This document shows positions 48,132 through 63,065 of a stretch of DNA of 64,000 nt, piece after piece (positions within the stretch are counted from its first letter, which is position 1; every line of letters starts with the position of its first letter). Both the position numbers and the translations under genes were made by a program. The notes under the pieces were generated by a model. It ran no database searches, was not told where the DNA came from, and saw only the letters and a program-made list of their open reading frames with translations. Origin of the DNA: Lycorma delicatula (lineage: Eukaryota > Arthropoda > Insecta > Hemiptera > Fulgoridae); NCBI RefSeq assembly GCF_047948215.1, contig NC_134456.1, positions 63,383,529 through 63,447,528 on the forward strand. The letters run 5' to 3'.

Positions 48132-49301
48132 AGCAATTTATTTATTCTATACAGTAACATTGTTAGTATGTAATAAAACTGCCCTTTTTATTTCTTCAGA
48201 CATCACTTTGGATAATGTCTTATATTTAACGTCAGTGGAAGATTTTATTTCTTGACAAATTTTTAAGATGTCTTATAATTCATTCTTAATTTAAAAAAAA
48301 ATATTTATTTGTTATTAAATGAAGATGGAATTTAAATTTAAACTTGTATTACTAAACTTATTTGCCTATACATATTTAATTTTATGAAACATGGCGATAA
48401 TCTGTAACAATTGCATTTAAATAAAAAAAAACGAACACTAAATCTCATACACATTAAAATACAATTCAAACAATTTCTGTATAACACGATCATCGGGATA
48501 AAAGCAGTTATACACAGTTTATGTTTCTGTTGTTAATAAATAAATGAATATTTTATTCGGGTCGGTATATAATGGAACGGGTAGGGTAGGTGTGCTACTT
48601 CATGGATAAAAAAGAAATTGCCACATTTTGTAGACATAACAAAGGAAACCATGGTAAACCATACATATACTTAAAGCAGCCTCACAAAATTAATTAATAA
48701 ATAAAAACAATTTAAGAAAAGATGATTGAATTCAATATCAGCCCAAAAAAATAATAAATACATGAAATAATAGTAAAATAAAAATTAAAAAGTGTACAAA
48801 AAAACATTTTAAAGTATAATTGAAAATTATTTCAGCACTTACTAGTATTATTGAAAAGCTCAATATTATTAATATTGGTTTAGTAAAGTAAAATATTTCA
48901 GTTTTATCTTAAATAAATTTATTTATTAATAATACGGAGAGAAATATAATTAGACCTTTTTCTTGCGCCGATTTACTGTTATATTTTAAGCAAAATTAGC
49001 TTTGTTATCTATTTTGACGTAGGTGGATGTAATCATTTTTTAAGGAATAATTTTCTTTTAACACAAACAAGAAAATCGTTAATCTACACGCATCTATAAG
49101 TTAATACTTTTTAATTATAACAATTTCGGACAGCATTATACGCATATTTTATAGGGTCAAAACATTTATCTTAGAGTACATTATTTTATATATGCCATTC
49201 TGGCATTTATAAAAAAATATATATCGGAAAAATATATATTATTATAAATTAAACAACTTTGATTATCAAAGTTTTAATTTATTTATTTTTTATCATAAAT
49301 C
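48132..49301. other. Unannotated AT-rich DNA
   Basis: AT-rich sequence without recognisable genes or shared repeats. Confidence 0.5.
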
Positions 49302-49375
49302 AAAGAGTTGTTATCAAAAAAAGGCTGGTATTCATGTTTATAATAACTTACTTATTTCATGTTTGTAAGGTTGTC
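49302..49375 (+). repeat. ~74-bp direct repeat, left copy, flanking R700 copy C
   Basis: AAGGCTGGTATTC, TGTTTATAATAACTTACTTA and GTTTGTAAGGTTGT recur at 50187-50259 with a few changes. R700 homology begins exactly where this copy ends. Confidence 0.75.
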
Positions 49376-49985
49376 CATTTTGACTAGTTTCGACGTGATG
49401 TCTGTACGCACGTACGTATGTACGTATTTCGCATAACTGAAAAACGATTGACCGTAGAAGATTGAAATTTTGTATTTAGGACTGTTGTAACATCCAGTTG
49501 GGCACCTTCCCTTTTGATTGCAATCGACTTTAACAAAAATGTCCAAAAAACCCAAAATTGGATTTTGGACTTTTTCTTAACTGCAGTAATAAGCCCTCAT
49601 TGAGAGCTTTTCAACGATATATCAAAAGTGGTACTTATTTTAATTGTTTCCAGACTTATAGCCAAATAAAAGTTTAATTAATAAAATATTTGGATCTTAC
49701 AAGGGGAAGGCACATCGGTTCGAATCCGACTTCATTTCCTTTTTTAAACTGTTTTTTAAATAAAATATTAATAATAATATTAATAATTTCAAACCTCTGA
49801 TTGGAAAAAAATTTACAGTAAATAATAATTCAATTATAACAATAAAAAAATAAAATATGAAAAAAAAATCAGAAGTTATTAGTGAAATAAAATTTTATGT
49901 ACTTTTAATTTTAAAAAAAGTGTATATGTAATTTAATAGACGTACAAGCAAGTCATGTGGTGTCCACATCAGATTTTTGAATTTG
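49373..49985 (-). repeat. R700 interspersed repeat, copy C (inverted)
   Basis: Reverse orientation relative to copies A and B. It carries the tRNA-like B box on the plus strand (GGTTCGAATCCGACTTC, about 49714-49730), CTGCAGTAATAAGCCCTCAT, GGACTGTTGTAACATCCAGT and ACGTACGTATGTACGTAT. It lacks the ACTTCC palindromic terminus, being cut at TCCATTTTGACTAGTTTCGA. The other end reads AAGTCATGTGGTGTCC. Confidence 0.75.
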
Positions 49986-50186
49986 AGAAATCATTCTAAT
50001 TTTTGTATGGTACTGCAAGAAATAATGTTTTATTTTAGATAGGATACACGTAAACATGTAATATCTAAACTATTGCATTATGTGCTTTAAAAATGACGTA
50101 CTACAGGTTAAGGTTTATTTATACTTTCATCATTATATTATTACTAAAAAAATATATATTAATTATAAATTACAATATTCGTTATC
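49986..50186. other. AT-rich spacer between R700 copy C and right flank repeat
   Basis: AT-rich sequence. Nothing was recognised in it. Confidence 0.45.
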
Positions 50187-50259
50187 AAAGAACTGTTATA
50201 GAAAAAAGGCTGGTATTCGTGTTTATAATAACTTACTTATTTTAAGTTTGTAAGGTTGT
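50187..50259 (+). repeat. ~74-bp direct repeat, right copy
   Basis: Matches 49302-49375. Sequence then continues into TAATTTTTTTTCACGATAGA, unlike the left copy. Confidence 0.75.
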
Positions 50260-53200
50260 AATTTTTTTTCACGATAGAAAGTGAAAATTTTATGGAAAAC
50301 TAGAAATCTGTATTGCGGTTGTTCCACTCAAATTTCACGGTCGATAGGCTTCGGACAAAACGTGTGCGTCATATAAAGCGTTCGGTGATATCGCGGCGTC
50401 GGTGGTAGCAACAAATCGAGTAGGGTATGGGAAGTAGTAGAGGCGTGTTGGGGTGAGAATAGTGAATAAAATTTGGAAAGTGTGGAATGCCAGCGCGAGC
50501 ATAATTAACAGAGATGGATGTCGGTTATGTTGGCTCGATGTGGTGTACTGTTGTCGGTAGTATGGGTGCTGTATCGGCATTTCCCCGCGAAATAAAGTTG
50601 CTCCATGCAGTCCGTCATAAGCTTTGACAACCGTGACTAATAGAATCCCTTTCTGCAGAGCTTTAATTTCGCTCTCCACCTTTACCATACCGCAATAACT
50701 AGGTTAAACCCTAGTACCGACCACATAATGCGTGCATTGAAAACGTTTTAGAAGTCGTAAAAATATTTTATTCATCAAAACTAGAACGTATCATTGAAAG
50801 ATGTATTCACTCGAGAAATATCTGTAGTACCGTTATTGTATTTTATTATACGATTGAGAGTATGTAACAAAAACAGCACGTTTATTTACAGGAGTACTTC
50901 TCTCTAAATAATATATTTATATTGGAATAAAACATTTATGATTTCATATCATCGAATTTCAGCGTATAAGCTATAAGCCATTTAAATTTAATATATTTGT
51001 TTTTAATATTTTTTTAATTTCATTCAGTGTGCATTTTGAAGTGACAAAAACTTTAATTTCACCTGGTATTTAACGACATTTACAATATAAAACGTTTTAT
51101 AACACATTGCGTTCGATCTCTGACCGGACTTAGTGTTTTTCAAGTTACGTAGGTTGTGTAAATAAATTAAACCTTTGCTAGTTGAGAATCTCTACAGTTA
51201 ATATAATAACCACAAAATACACTCAAATACCGTTTACAAAAATAAAAGTCTAAGACTATACACGCAATTCAATTTAAAACAATCAGCATGAGTATATATA
51301 GATAGGAATTAGGTACAAAAATAAGATTTGAAAGAAGTAACTGAATTTAAAACGAAATAGTAAGAATAAAAAGAATTTAATACTTAAGAAACTACAGAAA
51401 ATTAGTTACGTAAGAGAATGAGTAACTAAAAATCTATGTAATATCACTTTGAATAGTCAAAGTTAAAAGTAAAAGGTTAAACATAACCTAAATCAATTAA
51501 AGTCTTCATTCGGACCGTCTACCATGCTTTTTCATGGCATTTAGACTAGGGTAAAAATTTGTCCCGAGAAAGACAGGTAGCGTAAAAATTCGACCTTCGC
51601 AAAAATCAATTTTATGTTAAATAAAAAGCAAATATAATTTTTTTTTGTGACAGTTTTCGAAAACTTTCACAAAAAACGTATTTGACGAATTTAAAATTCA
51701 AAAAGGCTATTAAATATTACTCCCTTATCGCTGTTCAACAATAAGTTTTATCTGTTAGTACAATAAATTCTTCCAATTAGTTACCTCTAAATAAGAAGTT
51801 CTAAATATCTGGAAAGTTTTCGTTCCATATAAAATGACTAGGGAGTAAATTACAACATTGAAAACAGAATTCTATATAATTTTTTAACTTACGGATTTAA
51901 GTTATTACATTTTTTGTGGTGAATGAGGCTTTAATATTAGAGTTATCATACCTTATCAAAGCCAAAAGATATAAATAAACCCTTATCCTTCCTTAACTTT
52001 TTTTCTATTTTTCGACTATTTCAGCCTGACGGCTCGAACTTTATTTTTTCTAAATAAGGTGTAATTACTACATAATCAATCAGGGAAAATTTGTAAGCAG
52101 AGATGCTTACACAAGAATAATTAAAGCTGATAATGATAGAGAAAGAGAAAACTAAATATTGTTTAATCACAGCCTATAATTCAAAGTATTACCATAAAAG
52201 AAAGTTCGGAAGATAGAGGAGTAGTAGAGAAATTACATAAACATTTGGTAAAGGCTTGAAATCTGCCAAATGTAAGGTACAGGGCTGGTTGCATAGAAAA
52301 AAGACAAACATAAATAGGTAAAGGGAAAATTAGATAGCGCAAACGGCGCGAAGTTGTAAGCGGTACTTCAGGGTGAGAATGTATTTTAAACTTTATCATA
52401 GTGATTGAGGAAATATTAAATTTTTGTTTGTTAGTTTAGACAAGTACTTCTTTTTGAGTTTTTTTTAGTTTTATTTAAGATTTTGAAAATAATTATAAAT
52501 TGAATTAATTTAGGAATTGTTATACTAAATTCTTTTTTTTTTTTCATTTTGTTAAATGAATGATTTGCAAAATAAGAAAGATGTAAATGGTTTCAATAAT
52601 TTTTAAGATTATCGGGGAAAGGTTCAATTTTAAGCGCTATGTAAATTCCGGGAGTGTTTAGCAGTATCATTGCTGACACATTTTGTTTTATATGAATGTT
52701 AAAAATTAAATAAAATTTTACATAAATACGTATTTTACATTTAATATTAAATAAATAAAAAAATAAATAAATAAAAAAAATTAGTAACTAAATCAGATTA
52801 GAAAACACAAAATGTATTTCATGCGCAGCTTCACAGTATTTTAGTTTCTAAATTCACCGAAAAAAATTGTGAAAAGTTTAATTAGCATTTAAAAGAAAAA
52901 AAATGAATTATTAAAATAAGTAATACGTTTAATGTAATACATTTAAAATAAGCATTTAATCCGTTAAATATTAAGTATAATTTCTGATTTTTGATTTAAA
53001 TAAGCTGTAAACAGGCACCGTTGTTCACTTAAGTTCATCCCCGTCTCAAACTGAAGATGTTTATTTAACGTTGTTTGCATATGCATGAGAAAGGCTTCAT
53101 CAATCCGTGTAAAACAATGTCTTTACTGCCGCTCCATGAAGTGTGTTCAATACCGTACCTAGTTAAACATTTTAACACCCGTCTTGATTCTATAACCGAC

Positions 53201-54137
53201 AACCTGAAGATGATGAAATCTTTATCCCATGTATTATAAACCGATCTTGACGTGATTAACAAAACAAGTCTTTAACTAAAAATCTTTAATGATCTATAAT
53301 CCACTTTTCTATAATGTTATTTGTTTTTTCTATATTTATATTTTTTTGAAATTCATGTATGTTTATTGGTCTATAAGTAATGTTTATACACAAGAATAGG
53401 TCGAGTTTACTTTAAAAAAAATAACGTATAAAAATATAATTAATTAATTAAACTAATTATAAATATACGAAGTCGTAACCAGAATCATAAATTCGAGAAA
53501 ATTTAAAAGAAAATTTATGTTATTGTGATAGAATGGAAGTCGGTAGCAAAATGTAGCGGATATTTATTTTTCTCATATGCTTCTTATGCTATAACATTAT
53601 ATTAACGAATTCAGGTACTTCGTAGCTAGAATGCTCAACAAATGATTGTTTATGTATGCAGTTAGTTAACCATATTATCTTTTTATCATTTTTCAGGTAT
53701 AATTCACGGTTTGGTTTTAAGAAATTAATTTAATCCCACAAACAAAATTTGATCGCCCTGGAACTCGAAATAAATCTAATTTTTGACATTATTTTATTTT
53801 AAATATCCTCCATTATTTGTATATCTCACTTCATTTGATAAATTTTTTCTTCATTACATTTATTTTGCCATTTTTTTTACTTCTTGGCTTGTCTTCTGTC
53901 AAATCTTACTTTTATAAGGTGTCACCACACGGGGAACAAAACACAGAAATTATCAATCAGTATTATGTGTGGTAGTATTGAAAAAAGAAATGTCTCTCTG
54001 TTCTTTGTTTCAAAGCTTTAAAAAGGTATTAAATAATATAATGAAATAAAAGAAGATATAATAAAAATAAAGAAGCTTTTCCATACAAAGAAATACATGC
54101 TGTATTGAAGATGATAACAAAATAAATGATTTGAATT

Positions 54138-54193
<56 letters not shown>

Positions 54194-54691
54194 TTTAATT
54201 GAACTGGTGTAAAAATTAACTATATGTTTTAAATTAAAATTGTTCTCTTCTCTTTGATATTAAGAACTCATTAAAAAAAAAAAAAACAAGAATAAATAGG
54301 ATTTTTCGAATTGTTTGTTTGTAGAATTTCCCAGCTCTCAAACGTCGAAAAACAATTACGTAGATAATAATATTTTAAAATATGGACAAAACCCTCTTTC
54401 GCTAAGAGGTTGCTTTTTTTTTCATGCTTAACGTAGAGTAATTTTTCTCATTTATCAAACTGGCCTACTTTTCAAGATATGAAAGAAATTTTTGTTATTT
54501 ATACTAATTAATTTAAAAAATGTTTAAACACAATTTTTATCAATTACTTACCTTTTAGTTTACATTTTTCTTTACTATTACTATTTTAATTTTATATTTG
54601 TTGATAATTAATTTAGATAAAAATTAGGTTAATTTAGACAATAATTTAATCGTTTGTATTTTATAGATACAAAACGGGATCGGTATATTTA
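50260..54691. other. Unannotated DNA with GC-richer islands
   Basis: The island 50320-50700 is the most GC-rich here and contains a minus-strand open frame of 117 codons (50688-50335, MVKVESEIKALQKG...) whose ATG sits in a reasonable context (GCGGTATGG). No domain is recognised. A smaller island lies at 53010-53270, also unassigned. (AT)n lies at 54141-54189. The remainder is AT-rich with no repeats shared with the window. Confidence 0.45.
54141..54189. repeat. (AT)n microsatellite
   Basis: About 24 AT units. Confidence 0.9.
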
Positions 54692-54958
54692 GTGGGAGGT
54701 GTTAGGTTAGTTCAACTTGTGGCGAAATTAAAGGGCAGTCCAAAGGCACAATCAAAGGGAAATCAGATCCTGAATGTACTCAGGAGTCAGATTACAAGTA
54801 ATCTGGGTGCAGTCAGTACCTATTTACATTTAAATTCAGACTTCAGTAGGAAGCTCTCCACAACACAAACGCGTGGGGCGTTAAGGGGACTGTTATTACA
54901 ACAGAAACTAGGATCTACATTTGAATCTGTTTTTCGTTTCAGAAACTTAGTACGGTAA
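54692..54958 (+). other. Unrecognised open frame (88 codons), possible exon
   Basis: The frame lies in a local GC rise and reads MGGVRLVQLVAKLKGSPKAQ onward to FRNLVR. I know no family like it. No signal peptide or transmembrane segment is visible. A TTTCAG|A acceptor-like site lies inside the 3' end at about 54940. It could be an exon, a repeat relic or chance. Confidence 0.25.
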
Positions 54959-55419
54959 AGCCTTATTATACGTTAATGTGGGTGCAGTTGGATATTAGAT
55001 TTTTTTTCACTTATAAGGGACATTTTTGATTTTTATTTCATAATTTATGTTTTTCCAAAATCTATTAATTTATTATATTAATTCTTTTAAATTATTTTTT
55101 CTACAATTTCTTAGAATTTTTATAGGCTTTATGTTTTATTTAATTTATAACTATAACTTATTTAATACGTCTTATAGCTGATATGTCTTAATCTAGTCGC
55201 TAAATTTTGACAATTACGATGAAATATACTTGAGCTGAGAATGAAAGAAACTGGAATTATGATAGTTTTTAAAATCTTTTGCCCTGAGCACTCGATGTGC
55301 CGTATCCGTTCTGACGACTAGCATCAGTTAACTTACATTTGTACTATTTCTGGCTTTATTTCACTAATCAAAGTTCTCTAAGTTAGCCTTTTTAATTTTC
55401 TCGTCTAGCGCACAGCTTT
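54959..55419. other. AT-rich spacer
   Basis: No recognisable feature. Confidence 0.5.
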
Positions 55420-56012
55420 AGAAGGGAAAGTATTGTAATCGGTCTAATTTGGGCATATGCGGTTTTCACCGGATGTTGACGTTTTGACACCTAAGGAACC
55501 CAAAAAACCGGATGAAAATTTTCCGAATGTTAATGTTCATATGTATATGTGTGTGTGTTCGGTGTTGGCCTCTAAATCACCTTATACCTCTAGAACTACT
55601 GGACCAATGTTGACCAAATTTGTTCAGATTATTTCTATATAAGGGGCATTGATAGCATTAAATTTTCAACTTAAAAGGCCAAGGGAAGAGGCTGTAAAGC
55701 AATGTCGTCCTCAGTATCTCGAGATTTCGCTTAATTAAGGTCATCTTTTTTTAGGCATATTAGTTAACAATTAAAGAATAACAATTTTCCAAAAAAAAAC
55801 TTTTGCAAAATCGCATCCACGCCCCAAAAAAAATTTGTTATAGTCATCTGCTATGTTGTGACGTCACAGGTGAGCGGTAAAATTAAATAAAAGAATAAAA
55901 TGGTAACTCGGTCTGGCTGGGTCTTGAACTCGATCGCCCGCTTGACTGGGTACCTGGTGCGTTAAGCTCGCGAATACACCAGTCTGCCGACCGTACAAGC
56001 GAAATTTGTTCT
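55420..56012 (-). repeat. tRNA-headed interspersed repeat (~590 bp)
   Basis: On the minus strand the 5' part (about 56012-55905) looks tRNA-derived, with GACTGGTGTATTCGCGAGC, then a B box GTTCAAGAC (complement at 55921-55929) in a CGAGTTCAAGACCCAGCC context. The rest runs through ACGTCACAAC and an A/T-rich middle to a GATTACAATACTTTCCCTTC-like end. That end resembles the GATTACAGTACTTCCTTG end of R700, so this may be a relative with a different middle. There is no coding capacity. Its 5' end lies within ~70 bp of the SINE at 56081. Confidence 0.55.
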
Positions 56013-56062
56013 ATGTAAGTTCTGAAATTACATTAGTTTACTTAGTGCCGACCGCCGCCGCT

Positions 56063-56080
56063 AGTACCGCCACACTCAAC
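56063..56080. repeat. Decayed target-site duplication, left copy (SINE)
   Basis: AGTACCGCCACACTCAAC compares with AGTACTGCTACACCCAAC at 56377-56394. There are 15 matches in 18, and all three differences are C/T transitions. Confidence 0.8.
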
Positions 56081-56376
56081 CCACCGGGTTGGTCTAGTGG
56101 TGAACGCGTCTTCCCAAATCAGCTGATTTGGAAGTCGAGAGTTGCAGCGTTCAAGTCCTAGTAAAGTCAGTTATTTTTACACGAATTTGAATACTAGATC
56201 GTGGATACCGGTGTTCTTTGTTGGTTGGGTTTCAATTAACCACACATCTCAGGAATGGTCGAACTGAGACTGTACAAGACTACACTTCATTTACACTCAT
56301 ACATATCATCCTCATTCATCCTTTGAAGTATTAGCTGAAAGGCAATTACCGGAGGCTAAACAGGAAAAAGAAAGAA
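56081..56376 (+). mobile_element. tRNA-derived SINE, longest copy (296 bp)
   Basis: A box TGGTCTAGTGG at 56090-56100, B box GTTCAAGTCC at 56149-56158, and the AAATCAGCTGATTT palindrome between them. The body matches the three other copies, and this one keeps the full 3' half (CAAGACTACACTTCATTTAC, CATATCATCCTCATTCATCC, GGCAATTACCGGAGGCTAAA) and ends CAGGAAAAAGAAAGA. A decayed 18-bp TSD defines the borders. It best represents the family consensus in this window. Without the tRNA body being intact I cannot name the parent tRNA. Confidence 0.92.
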
Positions 56377-56394
56377 AGTACTGCTACACCCAAC
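56377..56394. repeat. Decayed target-site duplication, right copy (SINE)
   Basis: AGTACTGCTACACCCAAC pairs with 56063-56080. Confidence 0.8.
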
Positions 56395-57280
56395 GAATTA
56401 AATAATGCGTAATTCGTATTTAATGCGTAAATAATTAAGTATGCGCGCACCAACTTTAGTAAGAATCGTTGAATTAAATACACTAAAAAATATTACATTT
56501 AAATAAAATGATATTTCAAATTAATATTTTACAATTATTTAAGCCGTGCATCAGGAACAACCCACAGTAGTAGAACTTCGCCGGAACGCAGCTTATTAGC
56601 CGTGTGATGGGAAAGTCCTACACCTGTATTGTCAGCTTTTATTTAGTGGAAATCTTATTTTAATTTTAATATATTCTATAAATAACTTTCATTTTTTTAA
56701 ATTTTGTTAAGGTATCTTATAAAATGTTTAACACTAGGGGTAACAATTTTTAACCACGTAAGCTACATCTTTTAGGCATCATCTGAAGAATAATCGGTTC
56801 ATAACTGATTTGAAAAGGCTTGATGTAGGATTTTCACTTCTTGTTGAAAAAATATATTTCTTGCATCGTTTTGGAAATGTGGATCATCAAAAATAAAATT
56901 ATGGATTATACGAGTACTATTACACATATTTTACGAAGTGATTTGGTAGAGTTCTTAATAATTTCATTAATATTTAATATTCCGATGTTTTATTTCATTT
57001 GCTGTCATTGCTCAATTTATCATTAAAAAAAAAAATATTTCTTCCTTACGTTTCTATTTTTAATCTTCGTTATTTTCATGAATTTCCGTAAGAAATTTTG
57101 ATAAGGTAGTTCAATCTATACATCTTTCTAGAGACTAATTTCTAATAAACTTTGTAAGTTAAAATTACTTTCATTAATTTTTAGCGAGAAGATAGAAAGC
57201 ACCTCCGTAGTCGTATTCGGCATCAATATATTTCCGTGCATCCCTTATTCTTTCTATTAGTCACACGTTGCTCTGATTGT
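56395..57280. other. Unannotated DNA
   Basis: A short GC-richer patch at 56540-56640 (AGAACTTCGCCGGAACGCAG). The rest is AT-rich. No gene was found. Confidence 0.5.
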
Positions 57281-57332
57281 GATGATAACGATCCAAAAAA
57301 CTCCTTCAAAACTATATAAAATGATGATTTTT
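57281..57332 (+). repeat. Inverted duplication, left arm (52 bp)
   Basis: The reverse complement of 58119-58169 with only two differences. It contains GATGATAACGATCCAAAAAA and CTCCTTCAAAACTATATAAA. Confidence 0.85.
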
Positions 57333-58118
57333 GCAAATCACTTTTTTGTTGTACCGTCATATATACGAGTACAAATTTGATTCTATCTGTTTTTAAAAGG
57401 GTCTTTTTACTATTAATTTTTCCTGGTACAAAAATCATGCTCAGAAAAATAGGATTATAAAGAGAAACAGAAAAAAATCAATAAAAATCCCAATAGCTGA
57501 AAATTGGGTTCATGTTTAATCATTTACGGAATGTTTTTTAAGATAAACATAAATTAATTGTATATATTGACCGTTTAATCTTATCATTTAAATTAAAGAA
57601 TTGAATGCAGTGAAGCTTTTACTAACAATAAAATAAAGTTAGCTTAATTAATTCTTACGCGAAATAGTAATCAATGGTTATTATTTTTGACTATGAAGCA
57701 AAGTTATAATTAAGAAAATTACATGTAACTTTTGAGAAGTAAGCCATAGAGAATACGAACTTTTATGTTATGACCAAACGATACGTACGTGTTCTGCTCA
57801 GAATAATTAAATCATCAAATAGCATAACATAAATCTTGCAGTAGGAATTTTATAAATCGTAAGGTACTTTGAGTTGATGTGCTGGGTTGATTCCACCAAG
57901 ATTTACTTTTTTATCTTTTAAGTTTTGAAAGATGCATGTAGTAATTACAAAGTAATTTCGACAAATATAGTAATAAATAAAAAAATGTACATATAATGTG
58001 TGTGTAGGTCTTTCTTGTTCATATAATTTAATAGGTAGTTAAACTCGACAATATCAAAAATTATCATTATTATTCTTTTAAGGTAACCAACCAACCAACC
58101 CTTAAAAAAAACACACAC
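57333..58118. other. Interior of the inverted duplication
   Basis: ~790 bp of AT-rich DNA with no coding or further inverted match. A (CCAA)n-like run occurs at about 58086-58100. Confidence 0.5.
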
Positions 58119-61734
<3,616 letters not shown>

Positions 61735-62000
61735 CAGGGTGATACTTTAAGTATGGAAAATAGCTTTATACTACATATATGAGAGATATTTGGAGGGAGA
61801 AAGAAATGAGGTCCACATAGTTAAAAAATATCTGCATTATGGCAGGCTTTTTATTTTTATCTGCCATCTTGGATCGGCCATGTTGAATCAAACTTAATTT
61901 TTTAAACAGGAAGGTGGACATATGACCCGTGATTTCGATTTAAAATTTTTCAAAAAAAACTTTTCTGTAAATGCCTTCGTTATCGAGATGTAAGTATTCA

Positions 62001-62154
62001 AAGTTGCAATGACGGCAAAATCGTGTTAACTATGGAACGAGGTAAAACGCGCTTCACGAACAATTTTATTGCATTCTTTTTAGTCATAATGTACACAAAA
62101 ACGGCTATACTAACTGATATCTCCTACAGGAGGTGTTTACTTCAACTTGTCAGA
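62001..62154. other. Element interior upstream of the transposase remnant
   Basis: Possible further transposase-derived DNA, too degraded to read. Confidence 0.35.
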
Positions 62155-62455
62155 CCTAAATAATAAATATCCGGGAAAATGTTGGACAAGATTTAAATAA
62201 TAACGTACGGTTTCAGCAAGATAGGGCACCAACTAATTACTATCTAAGGGCACAGAACATTTTAAATGAACAATTTCCAAATCGCTGGATAGGTCGTAGA
62301 GAAGCCATAGAATGGCCAGCCAGGTCCCTAGACCACTCTCCTCCGAATTAATTTTTTGGGGGTTACCTGAAACATAATGTTTACAAAACAAAACCTGCAA
62401 ACATTGACGGAATGAAGAATAATGACGAATCTTTCTTTTACCACCAGACATGATA
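62155..62455 (+). pseudogene. Tc1/mariner-superfamily transposase C-terminal remnant
   Basis: The plus strand reads NNVRFQQDRAPTNYYLRAQN (second catalytic Asp present), then ILNEQFPNRWIGRREAIEWP, then ARSLDHSPPN followed by a stop and GGYLKHNVYKTKPANIDGMK. The family pattern at the third Asp is ARSPDLSPLD, so this block is damaged. The type resembles that at 17527-18512 (RWIGRxGPxxWP) but is a different lineage with its own termini. The N-terminal DNA-binding region and first catalytic Asp are absent. It is not functional. Confidence 0.8.
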
Positions 62456-63065
62456 CAAGAAATTATAAACGGGTATTACTTGAGGTCAGCACATTGCTAA
62501 GCTGTAGAGGGTAATCATTTTGACATTTATTGTAAAATGGTATGCTTTCAAAATTTATTTCATAAGTAAATTACGATTGAAAATATTTATTTAAAATTTT
62601 AAAATAAATTTTGCAATATTTAAAGTATTAATATCAGTTGATATAGCGTTTAATTTGTTGTATTAATTATTAGTTATTGTTTGACATCATCAATATTATA
62701 GCACTGTTTAAAGTTCGTTATTGTGTGCATTATGAATGTAAAATGCAATAAGATTGTTCATGCAGAGCGAGATACTTACATCTCGATACTGAAGGCATTA
62801 ACAGAAAAACGGGTTTCACCATTGATTTTATTGCAAAAATTTAAATTGAAATCATTTGCTGTATGTGCACCTTCCTATTTACAAAAATTAAGTTTGATTC
62901 AATATGGCGGATCCAAGGTGGTGGGAAAAGATTAAAAGCCTGCCGTAATGCAGATTTTTTTTTTAATAATATAGAACATAGTATTACTATGTATTTATTT
63001 CTGCCTCCAAATACCTCTCAGATCTGCAGTATAAAGCTGTTTCCATACTTAAATATCACTCGGTA

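Larger units (their letters stand above)
61735..63063 (+). mobile_element. Tc1/mariner-type element with ~265-300-bp TIRs, internally deleted
   Basis: The left TIR (61735-62000) and right TIR (about 62770-63063) are clear inverted copies. Matched blocks are AAGTATGGAAA/TTTCCATACTT, GCTTTATACT/AGTATAAAGC, GATATTTGGAGG/CCTCCAAATACC, TCTGCATTA-GGCAGGCTTTT, GAATCAAACTTAATTTTT and TATCGAGATGTAAGTAT. The right copy has a ~24-bp insertion. A TA follows the right end (63064-63065); the left flank reads TATG, so the TA is decayed. The ~770-bp interior is too short for a whole transposase and holds only its C-terminal part. Confidence 0.8.
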
